This document shows, one piece after another, positions 10,672 to 19,063 of a DNA stretch of 64,000 nucleotides (position 1 is its first letter; every line of letters begins with the position of its first letter). Source of the DNA: Sphingomonas sp. (lineage in GTDB: Bacteria > Pseudomonadota > Alphaproteobacteria > Sphingomonadales > Sphingomonadaceae). The position numbers and the translations under genes are program-made. Location: NCBI GenBank assembly GCA_019635535.1, contig JAHBZH010000001.1, positions 1,702,995 through 1,766,994 on the forward strand. Reading direction: 5' to 3'. The notes beneath the pieces were generated by a model. That model saw only the letters and a program-made list of their open reading frames with translations. It did not search any database and was not told the DNA's origin.

Positions 10672-11427
10672 CTAAGCAGCCTTATTTCGGGTTCTTAGAG
10701 CTTTCATAGATGACATGATAAGTTCTTCAACTGCACGAAAATACGCTTCGATCTGGTCTATCGGGACACCTGCTGCTGTCGCTGAAACGTGTCGAGTATC
10801 GTGTAAGTCTCCTATCAGGATCAATTCATGCGTAAGGGCATTTCTTGTTTTAAAGAGATCGTCGAGAGCACTCTCACACTCTGACGGCATCGAGAAATTT
10901 GGCATGTAGAATTGTATCATCTCTTCAAAACGTTTGACTCTCCTTTCGTTTGGAATTGATCGCTCCCAACTCCTCACTGACCTTCGTACGTCTCGTGGAT
11001 CCCGAATATCCTTCGGCTTGCGTCCACTTAAAATACGAGTCACTTCGCCTGTGTCATCGAGATAGCGCTTATAGGTCGCTATCAGTGTTTCGACGTAGTT
11101 TTCTGCCAAATCCGCTAAGCAAATGATCGTACGACGCTTTACGGTTTCAAAATCGAGCTTGCGTTCCCTAGAAGAAACATCTTCGTATGTTTTGATGTCT
11201 GCATACCATTTTTGAAGAGTCTTCTTAGTATGGTCATCCAAGGTCTTCGCTGGCCCGGCCCAAGCCAGAAGGAAAAGTCCCTCTAGATTCGAAGCCATAT
11301 ATATCGAGCGGATGCAGAGAAAATGATGCATCCGTTCATTGGTCACCAAATCGATAGCTCGAGCCATGGCCCGCTGCAAAGCGTTGACCAAGTCCAGAGC
11401 TATTTTTTCCTCGCCACGAGTCGTCAC
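10672..11427 (-). CDS. HEPN-motif protein of unknown function, AT-rich
   Basis: 251 residues, mostly helical, no signal peptide. Near the C-terminus it has RNALTH (Arg195 to His200), the R-X4-H pattern that defines HEPN-type RNases, in the usual setting of a helix with preceding acidic residues (ALDDLFKTRNALTH). The base composition is visibly poorer in GC and uses AT-ending codons (TTA, AAA, ATA) rare in its neighbours, which suggests recent acquisition. It sits directly after the ettA stop codon, tail to tail, next to a VapBC pair. HEPN proteins often act in toxin-antitoxin or antiphage defence, but no partner gene (MNT nucleotidyltransferase) is present here. A role as a defence RNase is inference; it may be a degenerate or unrelated helical protein. 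Confidence 0.6.
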   Translation of the reverse strand: MTTRGEEKIALDLVNALQRAMARAIDLVTNERMHHFLCIRSIYMASNLEGLFLLAWAGPAKTLDDHTKKTLQKWYADIKTYEDVSSRERKLDFETVKRRTIICLADLAENYVETLIATYKRYLDDTGEVTRILSGRKPKDIRDPRDVRRSVRSWERSIPNERRVKRFEEMIQFYMPNFSMPSECESALDDLFKTRNALTHELILIGDLHDTRHVSATAAGVPIDQIEAYFRAVEELIMSSMKALRTRNKAA

Positions 11428-11498
11428 CCAACCGATTCAACGGCTGACTATGGAACATGTCAAGAACAAAAATGGCTGGATGGCGTGATCATAGCCGT

Positions 11499-11912
11499 TC
11501 AAAGGAACGGATTCTCGATCCGAACGCCGTTCACCACCTGTTCGTGGTTGAGATCCTCCGAATAAAGGAGGTCGCAGCCCTGTGCCTTGGCGGCGGCGAT
11601 GATCGCGCTGTCCCAGTAGGACAATTTGTGGCGCCGGCGGATGTCCACGGCATCGACGAACAGCGCCAGCGTCATATCCTGCACCGGCCGGCGGCAGAGC
11701 AAATCGATATAATCGAAGATCGCCGCGTCGGTCAGCGCGCGGCGGGCGCCGCCGCGCGTCGCATTGACGAAGAATTCCTGCAAAACCTGCACCGAGCAGG
11801 ACCAGTCCATCCGCGCGATCAAATTTTCGGCGATGCGCTGCTTGCGCTTCTCGTCGGGATGAATGCCGATGGCATAGAGCAGGATATTGGTGTCGAGGAA
11901 CGGGCGCGGCAT
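11499..11912 (-). CDS. vapC: PIN-domain toxin, VapC family
   Basis: 137 residues from ATG 11912; TTG 11915 is an in-frame alternative. The four conserved PIN acidic residues are visible: Asp7 (FLDTNILLYA), Glu46 (VLQEFF), Asp101 (YWDSAIIAAA) and Asp120 (LYSEDLNH), giving a Mg2+-dependent RNase site. The start codon overlaps the antitoxin stop by one base (TGATG), so the two are translationally coupled with the antitoxin first, the usual order. VapC toxins cleave specific tRNAs or rRNA to arrest growth. Base composition is close to that of the chromosome, unlike the HEPN gene that follows. Confidence 0.88.
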   Translation of the reverse strand: MPRPFLDTNILLYAIGIHPDEKRKQRIAENLIARMDWSCSVQVLQEFFVNATRGGARRALTDAAIFDYIDLLCRRPVQDMTLALFVDAVDIRRRHKLSYWDSAIIAAAKAQGCDLLYSEDLNHEQVVNGVRIENPFL

Positions 11913-12160
11913 CAATGGCGACGATCGTGAACCTCATCGCGCGACAGGCGATCCGCGGCACGGAAGCCGGCGGGCACCTGCTTGCGCAACTCTTTCAGCC
12001 GTGCGCGGACATCGGCCTCCGAAAGTCCTTCTTCATTGCGTTCGGCCTCCGCAACTAGCAATTCCCGTACCAGCGCCGACAGGGATGTGCCGAGCTCCGC
12101 CGCGCGGATGCGGGCGCGGCGATGGGTTTCGTCGTCGAGGCTGATGGTGACGTTCTTCAT
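11912..12160 (-). CDS. Ribbon-helix-helix antitoxin of the VapBC pair
   Basis: 82 residues from ATG 12160; GTG 12169 would add three residues. The N-terminus MKNVTISLDDETHRRARIRA is a ribbon-helix-helix (CopG/Arc) DNA-binding motif, with a beta strand followed by two helices. The acidic, flexible C-terminus probably wraps the toxin. It should neutralise the VapC protein encoded immediately downstream and repress the shared promoter, which would lie in the 125 bases upstream. Confidence 0.82.
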   Translation of the reverse strand: MKNVTISLDDETHRRARIRAAELGTSLSALVRELLVAEAERNEEGLSEADVRARLKELRKQVPAGFRAADRLSRDEVHDRRH

Positions 12161-12285
12161 GCGATTCACAATATCACAGTTTCACGGAAACACAAAGATA
12201 CGAAGGCCGCGCCGCCGCCGGCCTTGGTTGTCAAATGGCGGGCAGAGTCTAGGGTTCGGCCAAACCGACATCAGGGGAGATTCGC

Positions 12286-14097
12286 ATGCGCCGTCGCACG
12301 TTCATCGCCGCCGCGCCTTTGGCGGCGGCCGGGCTTGCCGTGAAGGCGGGGGCGCAGGCGTCCGGTCCGGCATCGGTGCCGCGCTACCAGCCGGCGGGCG
12401 AGGAGAGCTTCGCGCGTCCCGATGTCCATGCCGGCGACCGGCCGCTGGGGGCCACCTTCGCCTCGCGCTCGGCGGTCTATGGCCGCAGCGGCGCGGCGGG
12501 GACGGCGCATCCGCTGGCGACGCAGGCGGGGATCGACATATTGAAGGCGGGCGGATCGGCGGTGGACGCGGCGATCGCGATCAACGCCTGCCTCGGCCTG
12601 CTCGAGCCCACCGCTTGCGGCATCGGCGGCGACATCTACGCGCTGCTTTGGGATCCGGGCGAGCGCAAGGTCGTGGGCCTCGCCGGCTCCGGCCGCTCGC
12701 CGCGCGGGCTCAGCCTCGACACAGTGCGCGGCCGGGCGCGGAGCGACGGGACGCTGCCGCCTTATGGCGCGGTCACCGTCTCTGTGCCGGGCGCGGTGGA
12801 CGGCTGGTGGACGCTGCATCAGCGCTATGGGCGGCTGCCCTGGGTGGACCTGTTCCAGCCCGCCATCGCCCATGCCGAGGAAGGCGCGCCGGTGCCCGAC
12901 GTGGTGAGCTTCTACCTGCGCCGCGCCATGGCCAATTTCGTCCGCCGGTCGAGCGAGATCGAGGAGATCGACAATGCCCGCGCCGTCTGGGGCGAGGGGG
13001 CCGGGATCGGCCAGGTTTTCCGCAATCCGCAACTGGCGCACACCTACCGGCTGATCGCCGAGGGCGGTCGCGACGCCTTTTACGACGGCGAGATCGCGCG
13101 CACGATCGACGCCTATTTCCGCCGCATCGGCGGCTGGCTGACGCGCGAGGACATGGCGGCGCACCGCTCCCAATGGTCCGAACCTTTGACCACCGATTAT
13201 CGCGGCGTCACCGTCCACGCGATCGGCGCCAACACGCAGGGCGCGGCGACGCTGCAACTGCTCAACATGATCGAGCATTTCGACCTGCGCGCCGAAGGCT
13301 TCCAGTCGGCCCGCGCCATCCATCTCCAAGCCGAGGCCAAGCGCCTCGCCTATGAGGACCGGGCGCGTCATTATGCCGATCCGGATTTCGCGAACACGCC
13401 GTTCGACTGGCTGGTGTCCAAGGACTATGCCGCCCAGCGCGCGCGGCTGATCAGCCCGAACCGGATCAATCCGGACGTCCAGCCGGGCAACGCGCCGGGC
13501 CGGGGCGACACCACCTATTTCTCCTGCGCCGATCGCTGGGGCATGATGGTGTCGATGATCCAGTCCAATTTCCGCGGCATGGGCTCCGGTCTGGTCGCCG
13601 ACGGGCTCGGCTTCATGTTCCAGGACCGGGGCCAGCTCTTCTCGTTGCAGGACGGGCATCCCAACATCTACGCGCCGGGCAAGCGCCCCTTCCAGACGAT
13701 CATCCCCGGCTTCGCGACGAAGGACGGCGCGCCCTGGCTCTCCTTCGGCGTGATGGGCGGCGACATGCAGCCGCAGGGGCAGGCGCAGATCATCGTCAAC
13801 CGCGTCGATTACGGCCTCGACGTGCAGGCGGCGGGCGATTCCCCGCGCTGGCACCATGAGGGGTCGTCGGAGCGGATGGGCGAGGATTCGCCCGGCCTCG
13901 GCCCGCTCGGGCGACTCAATTTGGAAACCGGCGTGCCGGCGGCGACGCGGCAGGCGCTGGCCGACATAGGCTGGCCGGTGGGCGTCGAGGGCGGCTACGG
14001 GCGCTATCAGTGCGTCGAGCACCGGATGAGCGGCGCGGAGCGCGTCTATGCCGCCGGCAGCGAGATGCGGGCGGACGGTTGCGCGCTCGCTTACTGA
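12286..14097 (+). CDS. ggt: Gamma-glutamyltransferase family protein
   Basis: 603 residues. It starts with a Tat- or Sec-like signal (MRRRTFIAAAPLAAAGLAVKAGAQ). The N-terminal large-subunit region includes HPLATQAGIDILKAGGSAVDAAIA and GIGGDIYALLWD, typical of Ntn-hydrolase gamma-glutamyltransferases. Autocleavage should occur before Thr409 in GDTTYFSCADRWG, which then becomes the catalytic N-terminal nucleophile. The glycine-rich oxyanion region is changed in sequence but recognisable (MGSGLVADGLGFMFQDRG). The enzyme would hydrolyse or transfer gamma-glutamyl groups from glutathione or related peptides in the periplasm. The 3' end overlaps the convergent GNAT gene by seven bases. Some members of this family are acylases, so substrate is uncertain. 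Confidence 0.87.
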   Translation: MRRRTFIAAAPLAAAGLAVKAGAQASGPASVPRYQPAGEESFARPDVHAGDRPLGATFASRSAVYGRSGAAGTAHPLATQAGIDILKAGGSAVDAAIAINACLGLLEPTACGIGGDIYALLWDPGERKVVGLAGSGRSPRGLSLDTVRGRARSDGTLPPYGAVTVSVPGAVDGWWTLHQRYGRLPWVDLFQPAIAHAEEGAPVPDVVSFYLRRAMANFVRRSSEIEEIDNARAVWGEGAGIGQVFRNPQLAHTYRLIAEGGRDAFYDGEIARTIDAYFRRIGGWLTREDMAAHRSQWSEPLTTDYRGVTVHAIGANTQGAATLQLLNMIEHFDLRAEGFQSARAIHLQAEAKRLAYEDRARHYADPDFANTPFDWLVSKDYAAQRARLISPNRINPDVQPGNAPGRGDTTYFSCADRWGMMVSMIQSNFRGMGSGLVADGLGFMFQDRGQLFSLQDGHPNIYAPGKRPFQTIIPGFATKDGAPWLSFGVMGGDMQPQGQAQIIVNRVDYGLDVQAAGDSPRWHHEGSSERMGEDSPGLGPLGRLNLETGVPAATRQALADIGWPVGVEGGYGRYQCVEHRMSGAERVYAAGSEMRADGCALAY

Positions 14098-14528
14098 AGC
14101 GGGTAATCGTAGCGCAGGAAGCCCTTGAAGCGCGCGACCCGGTCGTAGAGCATGCGCGCCGTCAGATTATCTTCCTTGGTCAGCCAGTAGCAGGCCGCCG
14201 CGCCCCGCTCGCGCGCGGCAGTGCCGACTGCGTCGATCAGCGCCCGCGCCACGCCCTTGCCACGCTGGTCCGGCGCGGTGAACAGGTCCTGCAGATAGCA
14301 GGTCTCGCCGCGCCAGCTGTGCGGATGGAAGAGATAATGCGTGAATCCCGCCATGCGCCCGTCGATCCGCGCGCCGAGGCCAAGCACCTTATCACCCGCC
14401 ATCAGCAACGCCCAGGTCCGCGCATAATCCTCGTCCGGAATGGGATCGGCGTAGAAGTCCTTGTAGCCGCGCGCCAGCGCCTCCCATTCGGCCCGGTCGT
14501 CCGCCCGCAACGGCGCGATGTCGACCAT
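14091..14528 (-). CDS. GNAT family N-acetyltransferase
   Basis: 145 residues. The central acetyl-CoA binding motif A is clear: LQDLFTAPDQRGKGVARALIDAVG, with the Q/RxxGxG/A element, followed by a YWLTKEDNLTARMLYDRV segment typical of GNAT C-termini. It probably acetylates an amine-containing small molecule or a protein N-terminus. Its end overlaps the end of ggt; upstream, the NYN-domain gene ends 2 bases after this gene's start region on the same strand, so the two are probably cotranscribed. Confidence 0.85.
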   Translation of the reverse strand: MVDIAPLRADDRAEWEALARGYKDFYADPIPDEDYARTWALLMAGDKVLGLGARIDGRMAGFTHYLFHPHSWRGETCYLQDLFTAPDQRGKGVARALIDAVGTAARERGAAACYWLTKEDNLTARMLYDRVARFKGFLRYDYPLQ

Positions 14529-14530
14529 GG

Positions 14531-15250
14531 TCAGCGCAGCCGCTTCACATAGGCGGCGCCGCCCTCGCGCCGTTCGACCTGGAAATTGGGGATGGCCTCG
14601 ATCATCTCGGCCAGCCGCGAGAAGCCGTAGCTGCGCGCGTCGAAGGAGGAGCGGTTGCCGGCCAGCTTGCCGACTTCGGAAAGGCTGGCGAAGCCGCGCT
14701 CGTCCCGCTTGGCGTTGCGCCAGGCTTCGCCGAGCACCTGGACCACGGCAGGGTCGATCTCGTTATGCTTGTTCGCCGCCGTCTCGGCCGGTTGCTCGCC
14801 GCGCGGCAAGGCGGAGACGTCGATGAAGCGGGTGCAGGCCTGGCGGAAGCTTTCCGGCGTCTTGGTGGTGCCGAAACCGTAGACCGGTACGCCGTCCTGG
14901 CGGATGCGCATCGCCAGCGGCATGAAATCGCTGTCGCTCGACATGATGCCGAAGCCCTGCACATGGCCGCGATAGAGAAGATCCATCGCGTCGATCACCA
15001 TCTTCATGTCGGTCGCGCTCTTGCCCTTGGTCACGTCGAACTGCTGCTGCGGCTCGATCGCGTGGCGGTGCGTCATCGCTGCCCAGCCCTTCAATGCGGG
15101 CTTCTGCCAGTTCCCGTAGGCGCGCCGCACATTCACCGTGCCGAGCTCGGCCAGCACGGTCAGCACCGGATCGAGCGAATCGGGCGAGGCATTGTCCGCG
15201 TCGATCAGCAGCGCGACGTTGCGCGCCCGGTTCGAATTGTCGTCGGCCAT
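14531..15250 (-). CDS. NYN-domain putative RNase with C-terminal LOTUS/OST-HTH domain
   Basis: 239 residues. ATG 15250 is preceded by AGGAG; longer frames upstream lack a ribosome-binding site. The N-terminal NYN (PIN-like) fold shows Asp17 and Asp19 in LLIDADNAS, followed by KSATDMKMVIDAMDLLY and SSDSDFMPLAMRIR, which supply the acidic residues of the metal site. The C-terminal 75 residues (VVQVLGEAWRN through FQVERREGGAAYVKRLR) resemble a LOTUS/OST-HTH RNA-binding module. The domain pair suggests a cytoplasmic RNA-processing or RNA-decay enzyme, similar to LabA/DUF88 proteins. It is followed closely by the GNAT gene. Confidence 0.82.
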   Translation of the reverse strand: MADDNSNRARNVALLIDADNASPDSLDPVLTVLAELGTVNVRRAYGNWQKPALKGWAAMTHRHAIEPQQQFDVTKGKSATDMKMVIDAMDLLYRGHVQGFGIMSSDSDFMPLAMRIRQDGVPVYGFGTTKTPESFRQACTRFIDVSALPRGEQPAETAANKHNEIDPAVVQVLGEAWRNAKRDERGFASLSEVGKLAGNRSSFDARSYGFSRLAEMIEAIPNFQVERREGGAAYVKRLR

Positions 15251-15378
15251 CCGATACTCCTGCGTCGCGCCGAGCGATAGCATAGCCATGCGGCAAGTCG
15301 AGTTCGCCCGACCGCCTGCACGGTGCATGTGGCGTGAAAACATCGTAGGAGGACGGTCCCCTTGACGAGGATTTCATA

Positions 15379-16566
15379 TTGGCCCTGGCCGCCCTGATCG
15401 CCGCCTATCACGACTCCGCCGAGCCAAGCGTGCTTCGCGCGACGCTGCCGCTGGCCGGTCGAGCGGTGGTCGAACGACAGGCGCGGCTCGCTTATGCCGC
15501 TGGGGCGACGCGGATCGTCGTACTGGTCGAACGGATGCCGCCGGGCCTCGCGGCCGCGCTGGACCGACTGCGGCGCGAGCGCGTGCCGGTCGAGATCGCG
15601 CGCGGCGCGGAAGAGGCGGCGGAACTTGTCGACCCCGACGACCGGTTGCTGCTGATCGCGGACGGCGCCATCGCCGACGGCAGCCAGCTGCGGCGGCTGG
15701 CGGAGGGGGAGGGATCGGCGGTTCTCACCGTGCCCGACAGCCTGTTCGGCGAGCTTTACGAGCGGATCGACGGCAGCTCGCGCTGGAGCGGGCTGGCGGC
15801 AACGGATGGCGCGATGCTGCGCGACACCGCCGCGATGCTGCGCGACTGGGATCTGCAATCGACGCTGCTACGCCGCGTGCTGCAGGCCGATGCCAGGCAT
15901 CTCGCCGCCGATGCGCCGGTCGCGATCGTGGATTCGATGGACGATATCGCCGTCGCCGAACGGCAGATCCTGGAAGGCGCGCGGACGACCGAAGGCGGCT
16001 GGGCGGCGCGGATGTTGGCACCGCTGGAGCGCGGCGCCACGTTTCTCGTCATGGGCGCACCCGTCCGATCGGCGGCGGCGGGATATGCGAGCGCCGCGCT
16101 GATCGGGCTGGGCGCCGCCGCGATCGGCTGGGGCTGGCTGTGGACCGGGTTCGCCGCATTGCTGCTCTCGACGCCGCTGGAAGGGATCGCGCTCAGACTC
16201 GCGCGGCTCAGGATGCAGCCGGGCGCGCGGGAAAGCTGGTGGCGGGCGGTGCTGTCGCCCTTGTCCGGCGGAGCGCTCGTCGCGCTCTCCTATCAGCTTG
16301 CCGCCACGCATGGCTGGGGAATGATCCTGCTGGCTTTCGTCACGCTTGCCTTTCTGATCGCGGCATCGGTCGAAACGGAGGGAAGAAGCCCGCGCGGGAG
16401 CATGATGCTGGCGGAACGAATTGGCATGACCTGGCTGATGCTCCCCTTCGCCATTTTCGGCGCTTGGCATGCCGGCTTGGCCGCCCTGCTCGCCTATGCC
16501 GCCGGAACCTTTTTCTGGGTCCAGCGCGAGGCCCATCGCAAGCCTCCCGCACCGCTTCAGGATTAG
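15379..16566 (+). CDS. Membrane protein of unknown function with soluble N-terminal domain
   Basis: 395 residues from TTG 15379, which follows GAGG by eight bases; no ATG is available nearby. Residues 1 to about 230 form a soluble domain with a nucleotidyltransferase-like feel (ALAALIAAYHDSAEP...LPLAGRAVVERQARLAYAAGATRIVVLV, then DRLLLIADGAIADG), resembling the start of sugar-phosphate nucleotidyltransferases but without the usual GxGTRxxP loop. The rest contains five to six hydrophobic segments from about residue 233 (AAAGYASAALIGLGAAAIG) to the C-terminus. The domain order recalls fusions of a nucleotidyltransferase with a CDP-alcohol phosphatidyltransferase, but no DGxxAR-type motif is seen. 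It is followed 35 bases later by the DUF2336-like gene. Confidence 0.6.
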   Translation: MALAALIAAYHDSAEPSVLRATLPLAGRAVVERQARLAYAAGATRIVVLVERMPPGLAAALDRLRRERVPVEIARGAEEAAELVDPDDRLLLIADGAIADGSQLRRLAEGEGSAVLTVPDSLFGELYERIDGSSRWSGLAATDGAMLRDTAAMLRDWDLQSTLLRRVLQADARHLAADAPVAIVDSMDDIAVAERQILEGARTTEGGWAARMLAPLERGATFLVMGAPVRSAAAGYASAALIGLGAAAIGWGWLWTGFAALLLSTPLEGIALRLARLRMQPGARESWWRAVLSPLSGGALVALSYQLAATHGWGMILLAFVTLAFLIAASVETEGRSPRGSMMLAERIGMTWLMLPFAIFGAWHAGLAALLAYAAGTFFWVQREAHRKPPAPLQD

Positions 16567-16601
16567 CAGCGCTTTAACCCTGTCCGCGCTAGACATTTTC
16601 G

Positions 16602-17693
16602 ATGGCCGAGCCCGGAGCGACGACGCAGGGAAAACGGAGCGACGCCGCGCGCCTGTTGCTGGCCGCGGCGCGCGAGCGCTTTGCCGTGGCCGCGACCGAT
16701 CTGCTGCTGCCAGATCGCGCCCGGCTGACCGAATGGCAACGGCTCACCGCCTCCTCCCTGCTCAGCCGCCTCGTCGTCTCGATCGAGGACGACTTGCGGA
16801 CGCGCCTCGCCCGGCGCTTTGCGGATCAGGACGCGCTCCATGCCGCTCTGTCCTCCGCCCATGTCCCGATTGCCCTGCCGATCCTGGAACGCGCCCAGGC
16901 GCTGCGCGATGCCGAGCTGACCACGATCCTGGTCCGCCGGGTCGAGGAGCACCGTTTCTGGCAGGCCGGCGCACCGGGCGGCGCCGACGATTATCTCTTC
17001 CAACTCGTGCGCGATGTCGACGAGGCGCTGGCCGCCGAAGCGATGGAGCTGGTCATCGCGCGCAGCCGCCGTTTCGACCGGTTCCAGGAACCGGTGCTCG
17101 CTCAGGTCGAGCTGCCCGCCGAGATGCAGCACAAGCTGGTCTGGATCGTCGCCGCCGCCCTGCGGCACTACATCGTCCAGCACCATCACGCGCTGGCCGT
17201 GGATGCCGCCGTCGAGGAGGCGGCGAGCGCCGCGATCGCCGGCTATGACGAGGGCGCCACGCTGGAGGCGCGGGCGCTGCAGCTCGTCCGCCACATGCAC
17301 AGGACCGGGCGGCTCGACGGCGACGCGCTGGCGCGGATGATCGAAGGCGGCATGCTGCCCGTCTTTCTCGCCGGCCTCGCCACCCTGTGCGGCCTCGATC
17401 TGGCCGCCGCCTGGGAAGTGCTGTCCGATCCGCGCGGACGGGGTCCCGCCTTGCTGCTGCGCGGCGGCGGCGTGGACCGGCAGGACGCCGCGCGCATCCT
17501 GCTCGCGCTCAATGCGCGTGGGCCGTTGCTGTCCGGCGCGGAGGGCGATGCCGCCGCGTCGCAGCTCGAGCTTTACGACACGATGGACCGGCCTTCCGCG
17601 CAGGAGGTTCTGCGGCTGTGGCAGGCACATCCCGCCTATCGCGCCAGCGTCGCGCGCCTGTCCACCCGGGCGCGGACGGGAGAGGCGGCATGA
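16602..17693 (+). CDS. DUF2336-like helical-repeat protein
   Basis: 363 residues, no signal peptide or membrane segment. It is a helix-rich protein with long alternating Ala/Leu/Arg helices (LSSAHVPIALPILERAQALRDAELTTILVRRVEEHRF) resembling the alphaproteobacterial DUF2336 family, whose biochemical role is unknown. Its stop codon overlaps the start of the following kinase-like gene (ATGA), so the two are translationally coupled and probably form one signalling unit. The kinase-like protein at 3018-4679 carries a similar helical region fused to its own PAS domain, supporting a functional link between this fold and the PAS/kinase module. Confidence 0.7.
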   Translation: MAEPGATTQGKRSDAARLLLAAARERFAVAATDLLLPDRARLTEWQRLTASSLLSRLVVSIEDDLRTRLARRFADQDALHAALSSAHVPIALPILERAQALRDAELTTILVRRVEEHRFWQAGAPGGADDYLFQLVRDVDEALAAEAMELVIARSRRFDRFQEPVLAQVELPAEMQHKLVWIVAAALRHYIVQHHHALAVDAAVEEAASAAIAGYDEGATLEARALQLVRHMHRTGRLDGDALARMIEGGMLPVFLAGLATLCGLDLAAAWEVLSDPRGRGPALLLRGGGVDRQDAARILLALNARGPLLSGAEGDAAASQLELYDTMDRPSAQEVLRLWQAHPAYRASVARLSTRARTGEAA

Positions 17694-19057
17694 GCGCCGA
17701 TGCGGACGAGCGGCCGGTCACCGGCCGCGTCGATGCCGACGGGCGGCTGATCGCGGCCGATCCGCCGCTCGCCGCCTTGCACGAGCGCGCCGGCGGACGC
17801 GAAGGCGGTCCGCTATCGGTGCCGCAGATCGCCGCGCTGGCGCGGCTGGCCCGGCGGCTCGGCATCACCGTCTCGCGCGCCGCCATCGCCGCCGACGGCG
17901 ATCACGACATCGACCTGTGGGTCCGCGCCGCGCCGGAAGGCGACGAGATCGCCCTGTCGATCACCGGCTGGGCCGAACGCGCAGCGCAGTCCGGAGCGCC
18001 GGCCATCGCACCGGTACGAGAGGCGGATTTCGATCGCGCCCAGGCGGACTGGACCTGGGAAACGGACGACACGCTGCGGCTGACCGCGCTGCCGGCGGCG
18101 GCCGCCACGGCGATCGGACGCCCGGCGGCCGAACTGGTCGGCAAGCAGCTCACCCGGCTGTTTCGTTTTCTGGAAGGCGCGGACGGCTCGCTTCCTATTC
18201 TCGCCGCGCTTGCGGGCCATACGCGCTTCGACGGCCAGGTCGCGGAGCTGCGGGCCGGGCGCAAGGGGCGCTACCGCCTGTCCGGCGTGCCGCTGATCGA
18301 CGGCATGGGCCGCTTCGCGGGCTTTCGCGGCACTGCTTTCAGCCTGCGCGCCGGAGAGGAAGAGACGCCGGTAGCGCCGCCGCCGGATAACAAGGCGTTC
18401 GGCGAGCGACTGGACGCCGCCTTGCGCGCGCCGCTCGCCGATATCGTCGACAATGCCGAGCGGCTGCGCGCTCAGCCCGACGGGCCGCTGCGCAGCGACT
18501 ATGCCGGCTATGCCGACGACATCGCGACCGCAGGGCGCCATCTGCTCGCTCTCGTCGGTGATCTGGTCGATCTCCAGGCCATCGAGCGCACCGATTTTAC
18601 GCCCGAGGCGGAGGCGATCGACCTGGCCGATATCGCCCGACGTGCCGCCGGGCTGCTCGCCGTGCGCGCCGCCGACACCAAGGTGCGGATCGACGCGCCG
18701 GATGCGGACGAAATGCAGCCGGCCACCGGCGATTTCACCCGCACGCTCCAGATCCTCGTCAACCTGATCGGCAATGCGGTGCGTTACACACCGGAAGGTG
18801 GGCAGGTCTGGGTTCGGGTCGAACGGGAGGGCGATCTCGCCTTGGTCGTCGTCGCCGACCAGGGCAAGGGCATCGCGCCGGAGGATCAGGAGCGCATCTT
18901 CGGCAAGTTCGAGCGGGTGGACCCGACGGAACCGGGCGGCACCGGCCTCGGCCTCTACATCGCGCGGCGTCTCGCCCGGGCGATGGGCGGCGACCTCGGC
19001 GTGGACAGCGCGCCGGGGCAGGGCGCGCGCTTCACGCTGACATTGCCCGCAAGCTAG
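17690..19057 (+). CDS. PAS/histidine-kinase-like protein lacking the phosphoacceptor histidine
   Basis: 455 residues, starting inside the stop of the previous gene. A PAS-like domain (residues about 110-220, ending in RFAGFRGTAF) precedes a dimerisation helix in which LDAALRAPLADIV has Ala243 where kinases have His. The HATPase_c domain is well preserved: N-box VNLIGNAVRYTP (residues about 357-367), G1 box ADQGKGIA, F box FGKFERV, and G2 box GGTGLGLYIARRLA. It should bind ATP but cannot autophosphorylate in the usual way. The protein at 3018-4679 is a paralog with His present and ATPase boxes missing. This one may phosphorylate a partner, act as a pseudokinase, or regulate by ATP-dependent conformation. 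Confidence 0.78.
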   Translation: MSADADERPVTGRVDADGRLIAADPPLAALHERAGGREGGPLSVPQIAALARLARRLGITVSRAAIAADGDHDIDLWVRAAPEGDEIALSITGWAERAAQSGAPAIAPVREADFDRAQADWTWETDDTLRLTALPAAAATAIGRPAAELVGKQLTRLFRFLEGADGSLPILAALAGHTRFDGQVAELRAGRKGRYRLSGVPLIDGMGRFAGFRGTAFSLRAGEEETPVAPPPDNKAFGERLDAALRAPLADIVDNAERLRAQPDGPLRSDYAGYADDIATAGRHLLALVGDLVDLQAIERTDFTPEAEAIDLADIARRAAGLLAVRAADTKVRIDAPDADEMQPATGDFTRTLQILVNLIGNAVRYTPEGGQVWVRVEREGDLALVVVADQGKGIAPEDQERIFGKFERVDPTEPGGTGLGLYIARRLARAMGGDLGVDSAPGQGARFTLTLPAS

Positions 19058-19063
19058 CCGAGC

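Noticed and set aside
10672..12160. HEPN gene and VapBC pair as one acquired defence island
   Set aside because: The HEPN gene is AT-rich while vapBC has chromosome-like composition, and no shared promoter or integration boundary was found, so a common origin is unsupported.
12271..14022. Antisense frame of 583 codons opposite gamma-glutamyltransferase
   Set aside because: The ggt frame carries the catalytic Thr region; the antisense product looks like a composition artefact.
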